From contig JAWKRG010000003.1 in NCBI GenBank assembly GCA_041389725.1, forward strand, positions 1,054,001 through 1,118,000: 64,000 nt of DNA, in the 5' to 3' direction. This stretch comes from Polyangiaceae bacterium. Its GTDB lineage: Bacteria; Myxococcota_A; Polyangia; Polyangiales; Polyangiaceae. The position numbers and the translations under genes are program-made. This document shows, in pieces, positions 42,612-50,552 of this stretch. Numbering within the stretch: position 1 is the stretch's first letter; each line of letters starts with the position of its first letter. The notes beneath the pieces were generated by a model. That model ran no database searches. It was not told the origin of the DNA and saw nothing but the letters and a program-made list of their open reading frames with translations.

Positions 42612-44273
42612 GTGAAAGGTGCGCTTTCCGGACTGGGCCGTGCCTTGATACGCGCTGCAGCCTTGCTGTCGTGCTCAGCCGCCGTCGCCTGCGGCGCAGA
42701 AGACGAGGGCAGCTCGACACCGTCTTTCCCTGAGAAAGATTGGAGCGCTGAAGCCGATGCTCTGCTGGAGGGCCCCGACTGGTACCGACACGGCGTGTTC
42801 TACGAAGTGTACGTGCGCTCGTTCCAGGATTCCGACGGAGACGGGATCGGTGATCTGAAGGGCCTGACGTCACGCCTAGACCAATTGAAAGGGCTCGGCG
42901 TAGACGCCATTTGGCTCATGCCGATCATGCCCACGGCGTTCAAGGACTCGGGGTACGACGTCTCGGACTACCAGGCCATCAACTCCGACTACGGAACCCT
43001 CGACGACTTCAAGGAACTGCTGACCGCCGCGCATGACCGCAAGATGCGCGTGATCATGGACCTGGTGCTCAACCACACCAGCGATCAGCACGCCTGGTTC
43101 CAGGAATCCCGCAGCAGCAAGACCAACCCCAAGGCCGATTGGTACGTCTGGTCGGACACGCCTTCCGCGCCAGACAACGGCTGCGGCACGGCGAATCCGG
43201 TTTTTGGGGACTCCGCCTGGAGCTTCGACGCCACACGTGGGCAGTACTTCTTCCACCGCTTCTATCCCGAGCAGCCGGATCTCAACTACGAGAGCCCCGA
43301 GGTCGTGCAGGGCACCCTGGACATCGCCAAGTTCTGGCTGAAACTCGGAGTGGACGGATTTCGCTGCGACGTAATCGGACTGCTCTACGAGTCGAAGGAC
43401 GCTTGCGATCTGATCCCCAAAACCCAGGACTACGTCCGCAAGCTCCGACAGCTGGTCGATCAGTACCCTGGCCGTGTGCTCGCCGCCGAGCCTTCGAACC
43501 TGACGGACGCCACTGCGTACTTTGGCGACGGCCAGGACATGTTCCACTTGGCCTTCCACTTTGGCTACGGCTACTTCTGGGGCATTCCTTTCCAGACTCA
43601 GAGCGCCGACAGCATCAACGGCACCTTCGAGCAGTCCTTGGCCCAGTTTCCCGCGGGCGCGCAGGACGCGCTAGTCATTGGCTCACACGACGTTCCGCGC
43701 GCCGCCGAATCATCCCAAGGAGACGACACGCGCCAACTGCGCGCAGCGCTGATCCAGCTCACCGCCAAAGGAACTCCGTTCATCTACTACGGAGAAGAGC
43801 TCGCGCTGCGTTCGGGCAGTGAGAAGGTCGTAGACCTTCGTGATCTCGCCCGTTCCCCCATGCTGTGGGATGCCTCGGCCGGTCACGGCTTCTCGACCGG
43901 CACGCCGTGGCTCGCCTACGGCGCGCAAGCGGACACCTACAACTGGGAGAGCGAAGACGCCGCGCCGGGATCCATGCTGGCCAACTACCGCGCGCTACTA
44001 GAGCTGCGCCGGGGTCGCGCGGTGTGGGGCACGGGGGAGATGGAGCTGCTGGAAACGGGGTCGAGCGCCGTGTTCGCCCTCCGTCGTGAGGACGACTTCA
44101 TGAGCTACGTCTCTGCCGTGAACATGACGGAGGAGCCGCAGCGGGTCGACGTCACCACGAATCCGCCCACCCGCGCGGCCCGCGTGTTCGGCAGTGGCAA
44201 GCTCACGCCCACATCCACCGGCCTACGCCTCGACCTCCCCGAAAAAGCCGCGGCCATCTTCCGCGTACGCTGA
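42612..44273 (+). CDS. Lipidated GH13 alpha-amylase-family glycosidase
   Basis: A glycoside hydrolase of 553 residues. The GTG at 42612 gives MKGALSGLGRALIRAAALLS and a lipobox ending at Cys near 28. The four GH13 regions are clear: region I DLVLNHTSD near 156; region II VDGFRCDVIG near 251 with the nucleophile Asp; region III RVLAAEPSN near 293 with the acid/base Glu; region IV VIGSHDVPRAA near 356. YEVYVRSFQDSDGDGIGDLK and DAIWLMPI are typical of the trehalose synthase/oligo-1,6-glucosidase subfamilies. A small beta domain ends the protein. It is anchored by lipid rather than secreted free, so it should act on oligosaccharides at the surface or in the periplasm. The exact bond specificity is unknown. 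Confidence 0.92.
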   Translation: MKGALSGLGRALIRAAALLSCSAAVACGAEDEGSSTPSFPEKDWSAEADALLEGPDWYRHGVFYEVYVRSFQDSDGDGIGDLKGLTSRLDQLKGLGVDAIWLMPIMPTAFKDSGYDVSDYQAINSDYGTLDDFKELLTAAHDRKMRVIMDLVLNHTSDQHAWFQESRSSKTNPKADWYVWSDTPSAPDNGCGTANPVFGDSAWSFDATRGQYFFHRFYPEQPDLNYESPEVVQGTLDIAKFWLKLGVDGFRCDVIGLLYESKDACDLIPKTQDYVRKLRQLVDQYPGRVLAAEPSNLTDATAYFGDGQDMFHLAFHFGYGYFWGIPFQTQSADSINGTFEQSLAQFPAGAQDALVIGSHDVPRAAESSQGDDTRQLRAALIQLTAKGTPFIYYGEELALRSGSEKVVDLRDLARSPMLWDASAGHGFSTGTPWLAYGAQADTYNWESEDAAPGSMLANYRALLELRRGRAVWGTGEMELLETGSSAVFALRREDDFMSYVSAVNMTEEPQRVDVTTNPPTRAARVFGSGKLTPTSTGLRLDLPEKAAAIFRVR

Positions 44274-44327
44274 CGAGTCTTCCGCGTCGTCGTCGGCGCG
44301 TCAGGCTTCGGGTGCACCGACGACGGG

Positions 44328-46265
44328 CTAACCGGGCACGAGCAACGCCAACGCACTGCGGATCTGTTGGTCCAGCGTCAGGATGTCGCCGCACGACGCG
44401 ACTTGGGCGACTGCTTCGTGGCATGCGCTCTTCTTGAACCCCATCGTGGTCAGTGCAGAAACCAGCTTGGCCCGCTGAGTCGCGCTCGGAACCTGCGCCT
44501 CCTTCGAGTTCGGCGGCCGCTGCCCAGTGCCCGCCACGCTCACCGCTTGTGACCTTCGCTGGCGAATGGACGCACGCACCGCGTCGCCCTCCTCGTTGAA
44601 CTCCCCCGACCTTCGCTGGCGGATGTCCTCCGCGCTCACCTCCCCCAACCTTCGCTGGCGAATGGACCCAGCCGCCGCGGCGCCCCCCTCGAACCCAGCC
44701 AACCTTCGCTGGCGAATGGACGCACGCACCGCGTCGCCCTCACCGTCGAACTCAGCCGACCTTCGCTGGCAGATGTTCACCGGTGGGTCACCGCCCGCGT
44801 GTCCCGTGACCTCACCCTTCGTGGTTCGCCGATCGCTGGCATGGCCTCCAATGGACTCACCTTCGGTGGCATGCGCGCCGGCGACCTCACCTTCCGAGGC
44901 CGCACCGTCCGAGGCATGAGCGCCAGTGGACGCAGCTGCCATGGCGTCGATGCCCGCGGCCGCACCCTCCGCGCGCGTAGTAGCGCGACCCTTCTCGAGA
45001 CGCCGTCGCGTGATCTTGTCGTCCATGAATGCACTGCCGAAGGTCTGTCGCGCGCGCATCTGGTTGTGCGCGGCGCAAAGCAGCCGCCCATTGTCAGGAC
45101 CGCCCCCGCCGCCAGTTGCGCGCTCCTTGATGTGGTCGAAGTTCAGGAAAGCTCGCGCCGTGCAGTGCACCCCGGCAGGCGACACGTAGGTGCACTGACC
45201 GGCATCCCGCTCGTACACTTTTCGCTTCGACTGTCGCGTCGGCGCCCCGTGCTTCGCGCCAGCGCTCCGTCGAGGCCTGTCCGTCTTGCCCCAACACTTG
45301 TTCTCACGCTCGGCGATCAACAAGTCGAGCGCGCGCTCGAACACCGTCTCGAGGTTGCGGCCCACGTGGCTCATCAGGTTTCGTGCGTGCTCGAGCTTCG
45401 CCCTGAACGCGGAGCTCGCGCTGAAACGAATCGCGAAGCGTTCGGCGGACCGCGCTTCGACTACGTCGTGAAACCCTGTTCCTCGAGGATCCCCCATCGC
45501 CTGTTCTCGCGTTCTGCAACCGCCAGATCCTGCACCGCCGTGACCACCGCGTTCGAACTGCTCCGGAGCCGTCGCCTGCGCATCGCTCGCGGAGCGGGCG
45601 CCCGCGTGCACGTCGCCGCAGTGTTCCGATCCATCCGCTGGGTTGGCGCCTATTCCGTTCGAGCCTCTGCACCGATCTCCGACATCGAGTAGCTCGATGC
45701 GATCGGGCAAGTCTGGCTTCGGAAACCAGCGCGCCAGTACCCCCTGGATATCCGCCTTGGTTTTGCCACAAGCTTCCTCGAGCAACTCCGCGTGATTGCT
45801 CTCCGTGAGTCGACTCACCAACAGCGACAGCCCTGTCAAATGCAGTCGCCCGTCGGCGAGCAAGTCGAGCACGATCGGGAAGCGCCGCGCTGCCCGTGCA
45901 CTCGAGATGCTGCGGTGCGCCTCGCCTTCACTCATGCCGAGCCCGCGCAGGCAAAGATCGTACAGTGACGAGTACCCCTCGCGCAGGTGAAGCGAGCGTC
46001 GCTCCACCTCGGCCAGGTGCGCGACCAACAGCGCCACCGCGCGCCGACGACGAGCGTTCGATGCAAGCGTGCGGGTCCAAAGCTCAGCGTTGGACAGTGC
46101 GGCGAGCCTCTCGCCGAGTGCGCCTTCGCCGGCCACCTGAACGACCCGTTCTACCTCCGTGCCGTGAGCAACCTCGCCCCTGCAACGTGGGCTCACCACG
46201 CCGCACCATTGAGTCACGACGTCGTCGCCTCGGCCTTGCGATTCCTTCTGTTCGATGGCCACCAT
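44328..46265 (-). CDS. HNH endonuclease with coding repeats and UBA/RuvA-III-like C terminus
   Basis: A 645-residue protein. The ATG at 46265 follows an AG-rich ribosome-site region (GGAAGGGAGAAAGGGGG) and is preferred over an upstream in-frame codon. The N-terminal half is DUF222-like (LREGYSSLYDLCLRGLGMSE, VSRLTESNHAELLEEACGKT). The HNH core lies around residues 375-430: QCTYVSPAGVHCTARAFLNF, then DHIKERATGGGG and NGRLLCAAHNQMRA, with a zinc-like Cys pair and His. A low-complexity stretch rich in Ala/Gly/Glu is followed by five short units around the peptide IRQRR. The last 50 residues (LVSALTTMGFKKSACHEAV) resemble the UBA/RuvA domain III helix bundle. HNH enzymes make nicks or double-strand breaks in DNA; the family has homing, restriction and housekeeping members. 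The target is unknown. Confidence 0.88.
   Translation of the reverse strand: MVAIEQKESQGRGDDVVTQWCGVVSPRCRGEVAHGTEVERVVQVAGEGALGERLAALSNAELWTRTLASNARRRRAVALLVAHLAEVERRSLHLREGYSSLYDLCLRGLGMSEGEAHRSISSARAARRFPIVLDLLADGRLHLTGLSLLVSRLTESNHAELLEEACGKTKADIQGVLARWFPKPDLPDRIELLDVGDRCRGSNGIGANPADGSEHCGDVHAGARSASDAQATAPEQFERGGHGGAGSGGCRTREQAMGDPRGTGFHDVVEARSAERFAIRFSASSAFRAKLEHARNLMSHVGRNLETVFERALDLLIAERENKCWGKTDRPRRSAGAKHGAPTRQSKRKVYERDAGQCTYVSPAGVHCTARAFLNFDHIKERATGGGGGPDNGRLLCAAHNQMRARQTFGSAFMDDKITRRRLEKGRATTRAEGAAAGIDAMAAASTGAHASDGAASEGEVAGAHATEGESIGGHASDRRTTKGEVTGHAGGDPPVNICQRRSAEFDGEGDAVRASIRQRRLAGFEGGAAAAGSIRQRRLGEVSAEDIRQRRSGEFNEEGDAVRASIRQRRSQAVSVAGTGQRPPNSKEAQVPSATQRAKLVSALTTMGFKKSACHEAVAQVASCGDILTLDQQIRSALALLVPG
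44552..44773. repeat. Five copies of near-palindrome TTCGCTGGCGAA inside the HNH gene
   Basis: Copies lie at 44555-44566, 44612-44623 (last three bases vary), 44651-44662, 44705-44716 and 44762-44773 (varied). Spacings of 57, 39, 54 and 57 bp keep the frame and form a larger unit of 150 bp. Arms TTCGC and GCGAA flank a central TG, so the site is an almost perfect inverted repeat. In the gene it encodes IRQRR. Confidence 0.9.
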
Positions 46266-46526
46266 GCCACCCCCTTTCTCCCTTCCGGCATACCACGGGA
46301 AATCTTCACCTCGCAGACGCCACGCCAGCGCGGTTCCGTGGCCATCGTCGACAACAAAACTGATCTCAGCTCGAAAGCCTTGCAGCTCGCGTTGGTGCGC
46401 TCGCAATGCTTGGTCTTGGAACGAGACGCTTCGACCGCGCTCTTCGCTCCCAAATCCGCGTCAACACAATTCGACGCGCAGGATCACTTTTCGACTGCGG
46501 CGCGCGCAGCATGCGATTCCGACCCT

Positions 46527-46580
46527 GGTTGAACGCCCGGGTTGCACGACCCGGGTTGAACGCCCGGGTTGCACGACCCG
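46527..46580. repeat. 27-bp tandem repeat, each unit a potential hairpin
   Basis: Two identical 27-bp units at 46527-46553 and 46554-46580, with a partial third to about 46592. Each contains CCCGGGT and ACCCGGG around a 6-base loop (first at 46536-46555), giving 7-bp stems. This resembles a REP-like or protein-binding hairpin array. Confidence 0.85.
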
Positions 46581-46849
46581 GGTTGAACCCTGGTCATCGA
46601 ACCCGCTCCACCCGCGAGCGAGCCATCGCTGGAGGTAGCCTCGTTCTGCGCGCACAGGATGTCGGGTGCAGGTTTGTTGGGTCTCGACCCTCCGCGGCAC
46701 GGCTCGCGCCTCCCACACTGCAAGCAATCCCGCGCGGAAGCACGCGTACCGTCGCGCTGTCGTGCACCGGCAATGGAGCATGTTTTCACCGCCCAAGGGC
46801 ATGCACTGGGCCCTCGTGCACCGCGCGATCAAGTTCTAGCTGCGCGGCA

Positions 46850-46953
46850 CGTTCGCCAGCGAAGGTGCATCCACGCGCAAGGCTAGCCGCGCCGGCACCT
46901 TCCTGTCGGGGATTCGAAGCAGCTCGTTCGCCAGCGAAGGTGCATCCACGCGC
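46850..46953. repeat. 29-bp direct repeats carrying the HNH-gene palindrome
   Basis: Identical copies at 46850-46878 and 46925-46953 (period 75). Each includes TTCGCCAGCGAA (46852-46863 and 46927-46938), the reverse complement of the motif inside the HNH gene, with the flanking GGT also shared. Confidence 0.88.
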
Positions 46954-47001
46954 GGGGTTCCCGCTGCGCGCGCTGTCGGCGACGCACTCCCAAGACGCGT
47001 G

Positions 47002-47030
47002 AGGCGGGCCCTCAGCTGGCCCGCCTTCTT
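47002..47030 (+). terminator. Strong intrinsic-type terminator hairpin
   Basis: A perfect 9-bp stem pairs AGGCGGGCC (47002-47010) with GGCCCGCCT (47018-47026) around a 7-base loop, followed on the plus strand by TCTTTGT. No plus-strand gene ends nearby, so it may protect the gene at 47371 from read-through, or mark the end of an unseen transcript. Confidence 0.6.
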
Positions 47031-47370
47031 TGTCGAACCGGCGCGTCTCGAATTGCTGCGCTTCGTCCGAGGTTTCGACGTGCAGGTCACGGGTCGCCCC
47101 TCCGCTCCGCGCCGCGAGCGCAAGGGCGCCGATGCTCCATGAGCACATTCTCGGAAGCACTCGAGACCACGCTCCCCTTCGTGAGCACTAGCAGCATCGG
47201 TGCAGCGTCGAACACGCCACGTATCAGGGGGCACTCGTCGGTCTAGATCCTCCCTTGGCGCCCGGCGTGACGCCGGCACCGCAGTGGGGGCGTGCAAGCC
47301 AGGCGTCTTCCCACGATCCCGCTGCCGTCTTCGGTTGCCCTCTTTCACGCCAGGTGTAGCATCGCCCATC

Positions 47371-48138
47371 ATGCTGAGTGTTCGGGTGGGGTTCAGCGCA
47401 TCTTGCGCAATACTTGTCGGCCTTTCCTCATGCGCAGCTCGGACCGAGGCTGAGCGCTGTCGCGCTTCAGCGGCGTTTCAGATGGACCCGTATCTTCGGG
47501 AGATGCAGTTCCAGCGCTGCGAGCAAGTTGCGATGCGCGAGGAGGCGCGTGCGCAGGCCAAGCAGGGACGCGACGACGCCGAACGGCGCTATCAAGCGGA
47601 AGTTGCACATCGGGAGAGGGCCGAAGCCAAGGCAGATGAGCGCTATCAGGAGCAACTCGCCGAACGGCGCAAGCAGACTCGCGCCGCTGACGATACCGAG
47701 CGCGAGAGCATTCTCGAGAACGTGCGTAGGAACCCTCAGGCGCCGGACATCGGCGCGACGCTCAAGGAGGCGGAGGCAATCTGCCGAAACCAGGGCGGCG
47801 GAGTCGTGGGCCGCTTCGTCCCCGGACATGGCATCAAGTTCGGAGACCTCTCCTGCGTCGTGGGGCGAACGCGAGTGTCGGCATGGCGCGCAGACCCAGA
47901 TGTGGGCACGGTGAACACGGTCTTCGCGTTCTACGAAGGCGTTGCTCCTGCTACTGTCGTGCGTGCTGCGCGGAAGAAGTACGGCGAGCCGGGAAACGTA
48001 TCGATCGTGAATGACTTTCGCGTGTGGCAGTGGACAATCGAGAGCAAGAGCATCGTGGTCAGCTCGACCAACGCGGGGGCCTGGATGGGCATCTTTGACG
48101 GGGTAGAGGCGGAGCTGGAGCCACCGTCGTCACCATGA
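47371..48138 (+). CDS. Lipoprotein with coiled-coil region, unknown function
   Basis: A 255-residue lipoprotein. The ATG at 47371 begins MLSVRVGFSASCAILVGLSSC, giving a lipidated Cys at 21. A strong coiled-coil segment (about 45-125) is rich in Glu, Arg, Lys and Gln (AQAKQGRDDAERRYQAEV, KADERYQEQLAERRKQ). The C-terminal 120 residues are a compact domain with Cys-containing strands (AICRNQGGGVVGRFV, GDLSCVVGRTRVSAW) and a Trp-rich end. Function is unknown. It is isolated from neighbours by 191 bp downstream. Confidence 0.78.
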   Translation: MLSVRVGFSASCAILVGLSSCAARTEAERCRASAAFQMDPYLREMQFQRCEQVAMREEARAQAKQGRDDAERRYQAEVAHRERAEAKADERYQEQLAERRKQTRAADDTERESILENVRRNPQAPDIGATLKEAEAICRNQGGGVVGRFVPGHGIKFGDLSCVVGRTRVSAWRADPDVGTVNTVFAFYEGVAPATVVRAARKKYGEPGNVSIVNDFRVWQWTIESKSIVVSSTNAGAWMGIFDGVEAELEPPSSP

Positions 48139-48329
48139 CGCCGCACGCGGCGCGCCCATACCGTGAACATGCTTGCGCCCCCGCGCGGCGGAGCCGCGTT
48201 TGGGGGCGCCGGCGGCCCAGATGGACGTACCACGAACGCTGCGGGTGCTTCTCGGGGGGGTCGCCGGACGGCACGTGGTGTGAAGCGCGGGGGCATCCAA
48301 TCCAAAACGATTGCTGGCATACTGCGCGC

Positions 48330-48884
48330 GTGGCGGAAGAGATCTACGTGAGTACGGACGTCGAGGCGGATGGGCCGATCCCGGGGCCGCATTCGATGCT
48401 CAGCTTTGGATCGGCGGCGTATCGCGCGGACAAGACGCTGATCGATACGTTCGAGGCGAACCTGGAGACGCTGCCGGGTGCGACGGCGCATCCGGACACG
48501 GCGCGTTGGTGGCAGTCGCAACCCGAAGCGTGGGCCGCGTGTCGCGCGGACTTGCAGGCGCCCGGGCAAGCGATGGTGCGCTACCTGGAGTGGCTGGAAG
48601 CGCTACCCGGCTCGCCCGTGTTCGTGGCGTATCCGGCGGCCTACGACTTCATGTTCGTGTACTGGTACTTGATGCGCTTTGCGGGGCGCAGCCCCTTTTC
48701 GCACTCGGCCCTGGACATCAAGACGATGGCGATGACGATGCTCGGCAAGGGCTACCGCGCGTCGACCAAGCGCAACATGCCGAAGCGCTGGTTCGACGAC
48801 CTGCCCCACACCCACAAAGCCCTCGACGACGCCATCGAACAAGGCGCCCTGTTCTGCAACATGCTGGCTGAGGCGCGGAAGTAG
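48330..48884 (+). CDS. DEDDh-type 3'-5' exonuclease
   Basis: A 184-residue protein of the DnaQ/RNase T-like exonuclease family. Motif I STDVEADGPIPG supplies the first Asp and Glu; the Asp in AYDFMFVYW is motif II; HKALDDAIEQG near the end is the H-x-D motif III. The spacing is that of small actinobacterial and proteobacterial exoribonucleases rather than DNA polymerase epsilon subunits. The GTG at 48330 gives MAEEIYVSTDVEADG; the open frame extends upstream but without any family match. The substrate (RNA or DNA) is unknown. Confidence 0.85.
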   Translation: MAEEIYVSTDVEADGPIPGPHSMLSFGSAAYRADKTLIDTFEANLETLPGATAHPDTARWWQSQPEAWAACRADLQAPGQAMVRYLEWLEALPGSPVFVAYPAAYDFMFVYWYLMRFAGRSPFSHSALDIKTMAMTMLGKGYRASTKRNMPKRWFDDLPHTHKALDDAIEQGALFCNMLAEARK

Positions 48885-49064
48885 CCCGAATACGTCTTCG
48901 CTGGTCGCACGTTCCCAACACGTACGGCTGGCTTTCGCCATCACCGGGGCGTATGCATGCAACGCGCAGAGGCTGGCCGCATGTACGCTTGTCGCAGGCG
49001 ACTCTGCTAGCGCGGAGTTGATCGACATCAGTGCGCAGATCGGCGGAGTGAGCAAGCTTGGTGC

Positions 49065-49271
49065 ATGCGAATCTCATTGCCCGCGTTGCTTCTCGGTACG
49101 GGACTCTGGATCGTGGCGTGCAGCGCGCCGGGCTATGGCGCGAAAGGCGGCAGCAAGTCGGCGAAGGAGAAACCGGCCGCGCAGAAGTCCGGAGGCGAGC
49201 AGAAAGAAGAGGGCGACGAAGAAGAAGTCGCCCCGCCCCCCGATCTACCGGACTACGCGCCACTCGAGTGA
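49065..49271 (+). CDS. Small lipoprotein
   Basis: A 68-residue candidate lipoprotein. MRISLPALLLGTGLWIVAC puts the lipidated Cys at 19; the mature part is charged, Lys/Glu-rich with a run of Glu (EEGDEEEV) and a Pro tail. It follows a 180-bp gap with no recognisable feature. Too short to assign; the lipobox and undisturbed frame make it plausible, but it could be spurious. Confidence 0.5.
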   Translation: MRISLPALLLGTGLWIVACSAPGYGAKGGSKSAKEKPAAQKSGGEQKEEGDEEEVAPPPDLPDYAPLE

Positions 49272-49366
49272 CATCTCTCTATCGAGCCGTCGCGCGATGG
49301 TCTGAGCGGCCCGCATGACACATCGGCGTGGTTGAGAGATTCCTGAGCACACGCCCGAAGGCGGGC

Positions 49367-50374
49367 TCAGCCTCGGCCTTGCTTCCCCGGTACTTCCCAG
49401 CCCGCCACGAGGTCGTTCACTCGCTCCCACTGGGCAAAGAGCCACTCGATGCGGGCGGAGTCGTCGCTGGGGATTTCGGTGGCGGGGATGCGCCAGAAAG
49501 AGACGCTTACCTTCACGCCGACGAGGCGGCCGTTGAGCAGATCCGCCATGCTGCGGACGGCGTCGAAGCCGTGGTGGGCGCAAACGACCACGTCCAACCC
49601 CGGGGCCGCTTCCAAGAGAGTCGTCACGCCGCCGAGGCGCGGCGGAAGGGTGTGAGTCAACCTTCGTGCACGCCGCAGCACGTCGGTCTCGCCTTTCTGT
49701 TCCAGGGATTCGAGCAGCCTTCGCCGCTTCGCGGGGGTGAATCGCGTGCCTTCGGGAAAGATCATCAATCCTTCTCCCTCGCTCAAGTCGGCCGCAAGCG
49801 CACGAACTCGTTCGATGTCGCGTGCATCCCCCTGTCGATGCACGAAGGCGTTGGGCAATCGGTTGCCCACCACGTCGAGGCACGGGTCCCACACCAACTC
49901 GCTCTTGAGCACGTAGCGCAGCCGGATGCGCTCGCGGTTCGCCACCAGAACCGCGGGCAGGAGCGTGTCCGCCACACTGGCGTGACGCACCAAGAGGAGG
50001 AAAGGGCTACGGTCAGTTCCTTGCCAGCTTCCAGTGACGGCCACCTCGATGGAAAAGATGCGCACGGCGGCAGTGAACAACGCCTGCGACCACGCGCGCT
50101 GCAAGGCGTAGTTCCGCGCGATGAAGGAGTCCTGAGCGCGAAAACCGCTCGCTGCATGTAGTAGCCAGACGGCGCCGGCCCCGATCAAGCCGAGTAGCTC
50201 CGCCCAGAAGTAGATGAGGAAGAATGCCAGCGTGCGAGTGAGCACGAAGCGGCGCGGCCGCACTACATCCAGGACCAGCGCGCCGAGCAGCAACGCTGGA
50301 AAGGCGACAAGCAGAAACGACGCGCACGTCGCGTACGCGCTGAACGTAACCAGCCGGCGGACCCACCTGCTCAC
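49367..50374 (-). CDS. PlsC-type 1-acylglycerol-3-phosphate acyltransferase
   Basis: A 335-residue membrane acyltransferase. The N terminus has two or three membrane helices (TFSAYATCASFLLVAFPALL, LGLIGAGAVWLLHAASGF). The HX4D catalytic motif appears in LLVRHASVADTLLPA near 133-138. The substrate motif MIFPEGTRFTPAKR is near 210, and a third block near 275 (VVVCAHHGFDAV). These enzymes acylate lysophosphatidate or related glycerol phosphates. The GTG at 50374 with AAGGA just upstream is favoured; the open frame continues upstream without family match. It is somewhat longer than the core family, so an unusual lyso-lipid acceptor is possible. Confidence 0.88.
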   Translation of the reverse strand: MSRWVRRLVTFSAYATCASFLLVAFPALLLGALVLDVVRPRRFVLTRTLAFFLIYFWAELLGLIGAGAVWLLHAASGFRAQDSFIARNYALQRAWSQALFTAAVRIFSIEVAVTGSWQGTDRSPFLLLVRHASVADTLLPAVLVANRERIRLRYVLKSELVWDPCLDVVGNRLPNAFVHRQGDARDIERVRALAADLSEGEGLMIFPEGTRFTPAKRRRLLESLEQKGETDVLRRARRLTHTLPPRLGGVTTLLEAAPGLDVVVCAHHGFDAVRSMADLLNGRLVGVKVSVSFWRIPATEIPSDDSARIEWLFAQWERVNDLVAGWEVPGKQGRG

Positions 50375-50552
50375 GTCTCTATCCTTAGGGTGCCCGTCGC
50401 CCCAGGGCCAGCCCACATCGACGGCCCCGGGCGATCGAGGCGCAATCTGGTGACGAGCCCAGGGTGCGCGCCGCGACGGCGTGGCACGGCAAACTTCGTG
50501 CGCAAGGTTCCAGGGATCGTGCCCCGTGCTATCGTCGCTACCTTGAGGGCGA

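Larger units (their letters stand above)
46266..47370. other. 1.1-kb non-coding region with repeats and a terminator
   Basis: No open frame here has a convincing signal peptide, domain or codon pattern; long frames on both strands are shadows of GC-rich DNA. It holds a hairpin tandem repeat (46527-46580), a 29-bp direct repeat pair (46850 and 46925) whose core is the HNH-gene palindrome, and a strong stem-loop (47002-47030). The right end supplies the upstream region of the gene at 47371. Confidence 0.7.

Noticed and set aside
46836..47372. Minus-strand frame of 178 codons in the 1.1-kb gap
   Set aside because: It is a product of the repeats and GC bias; no start-site or domain evidence.
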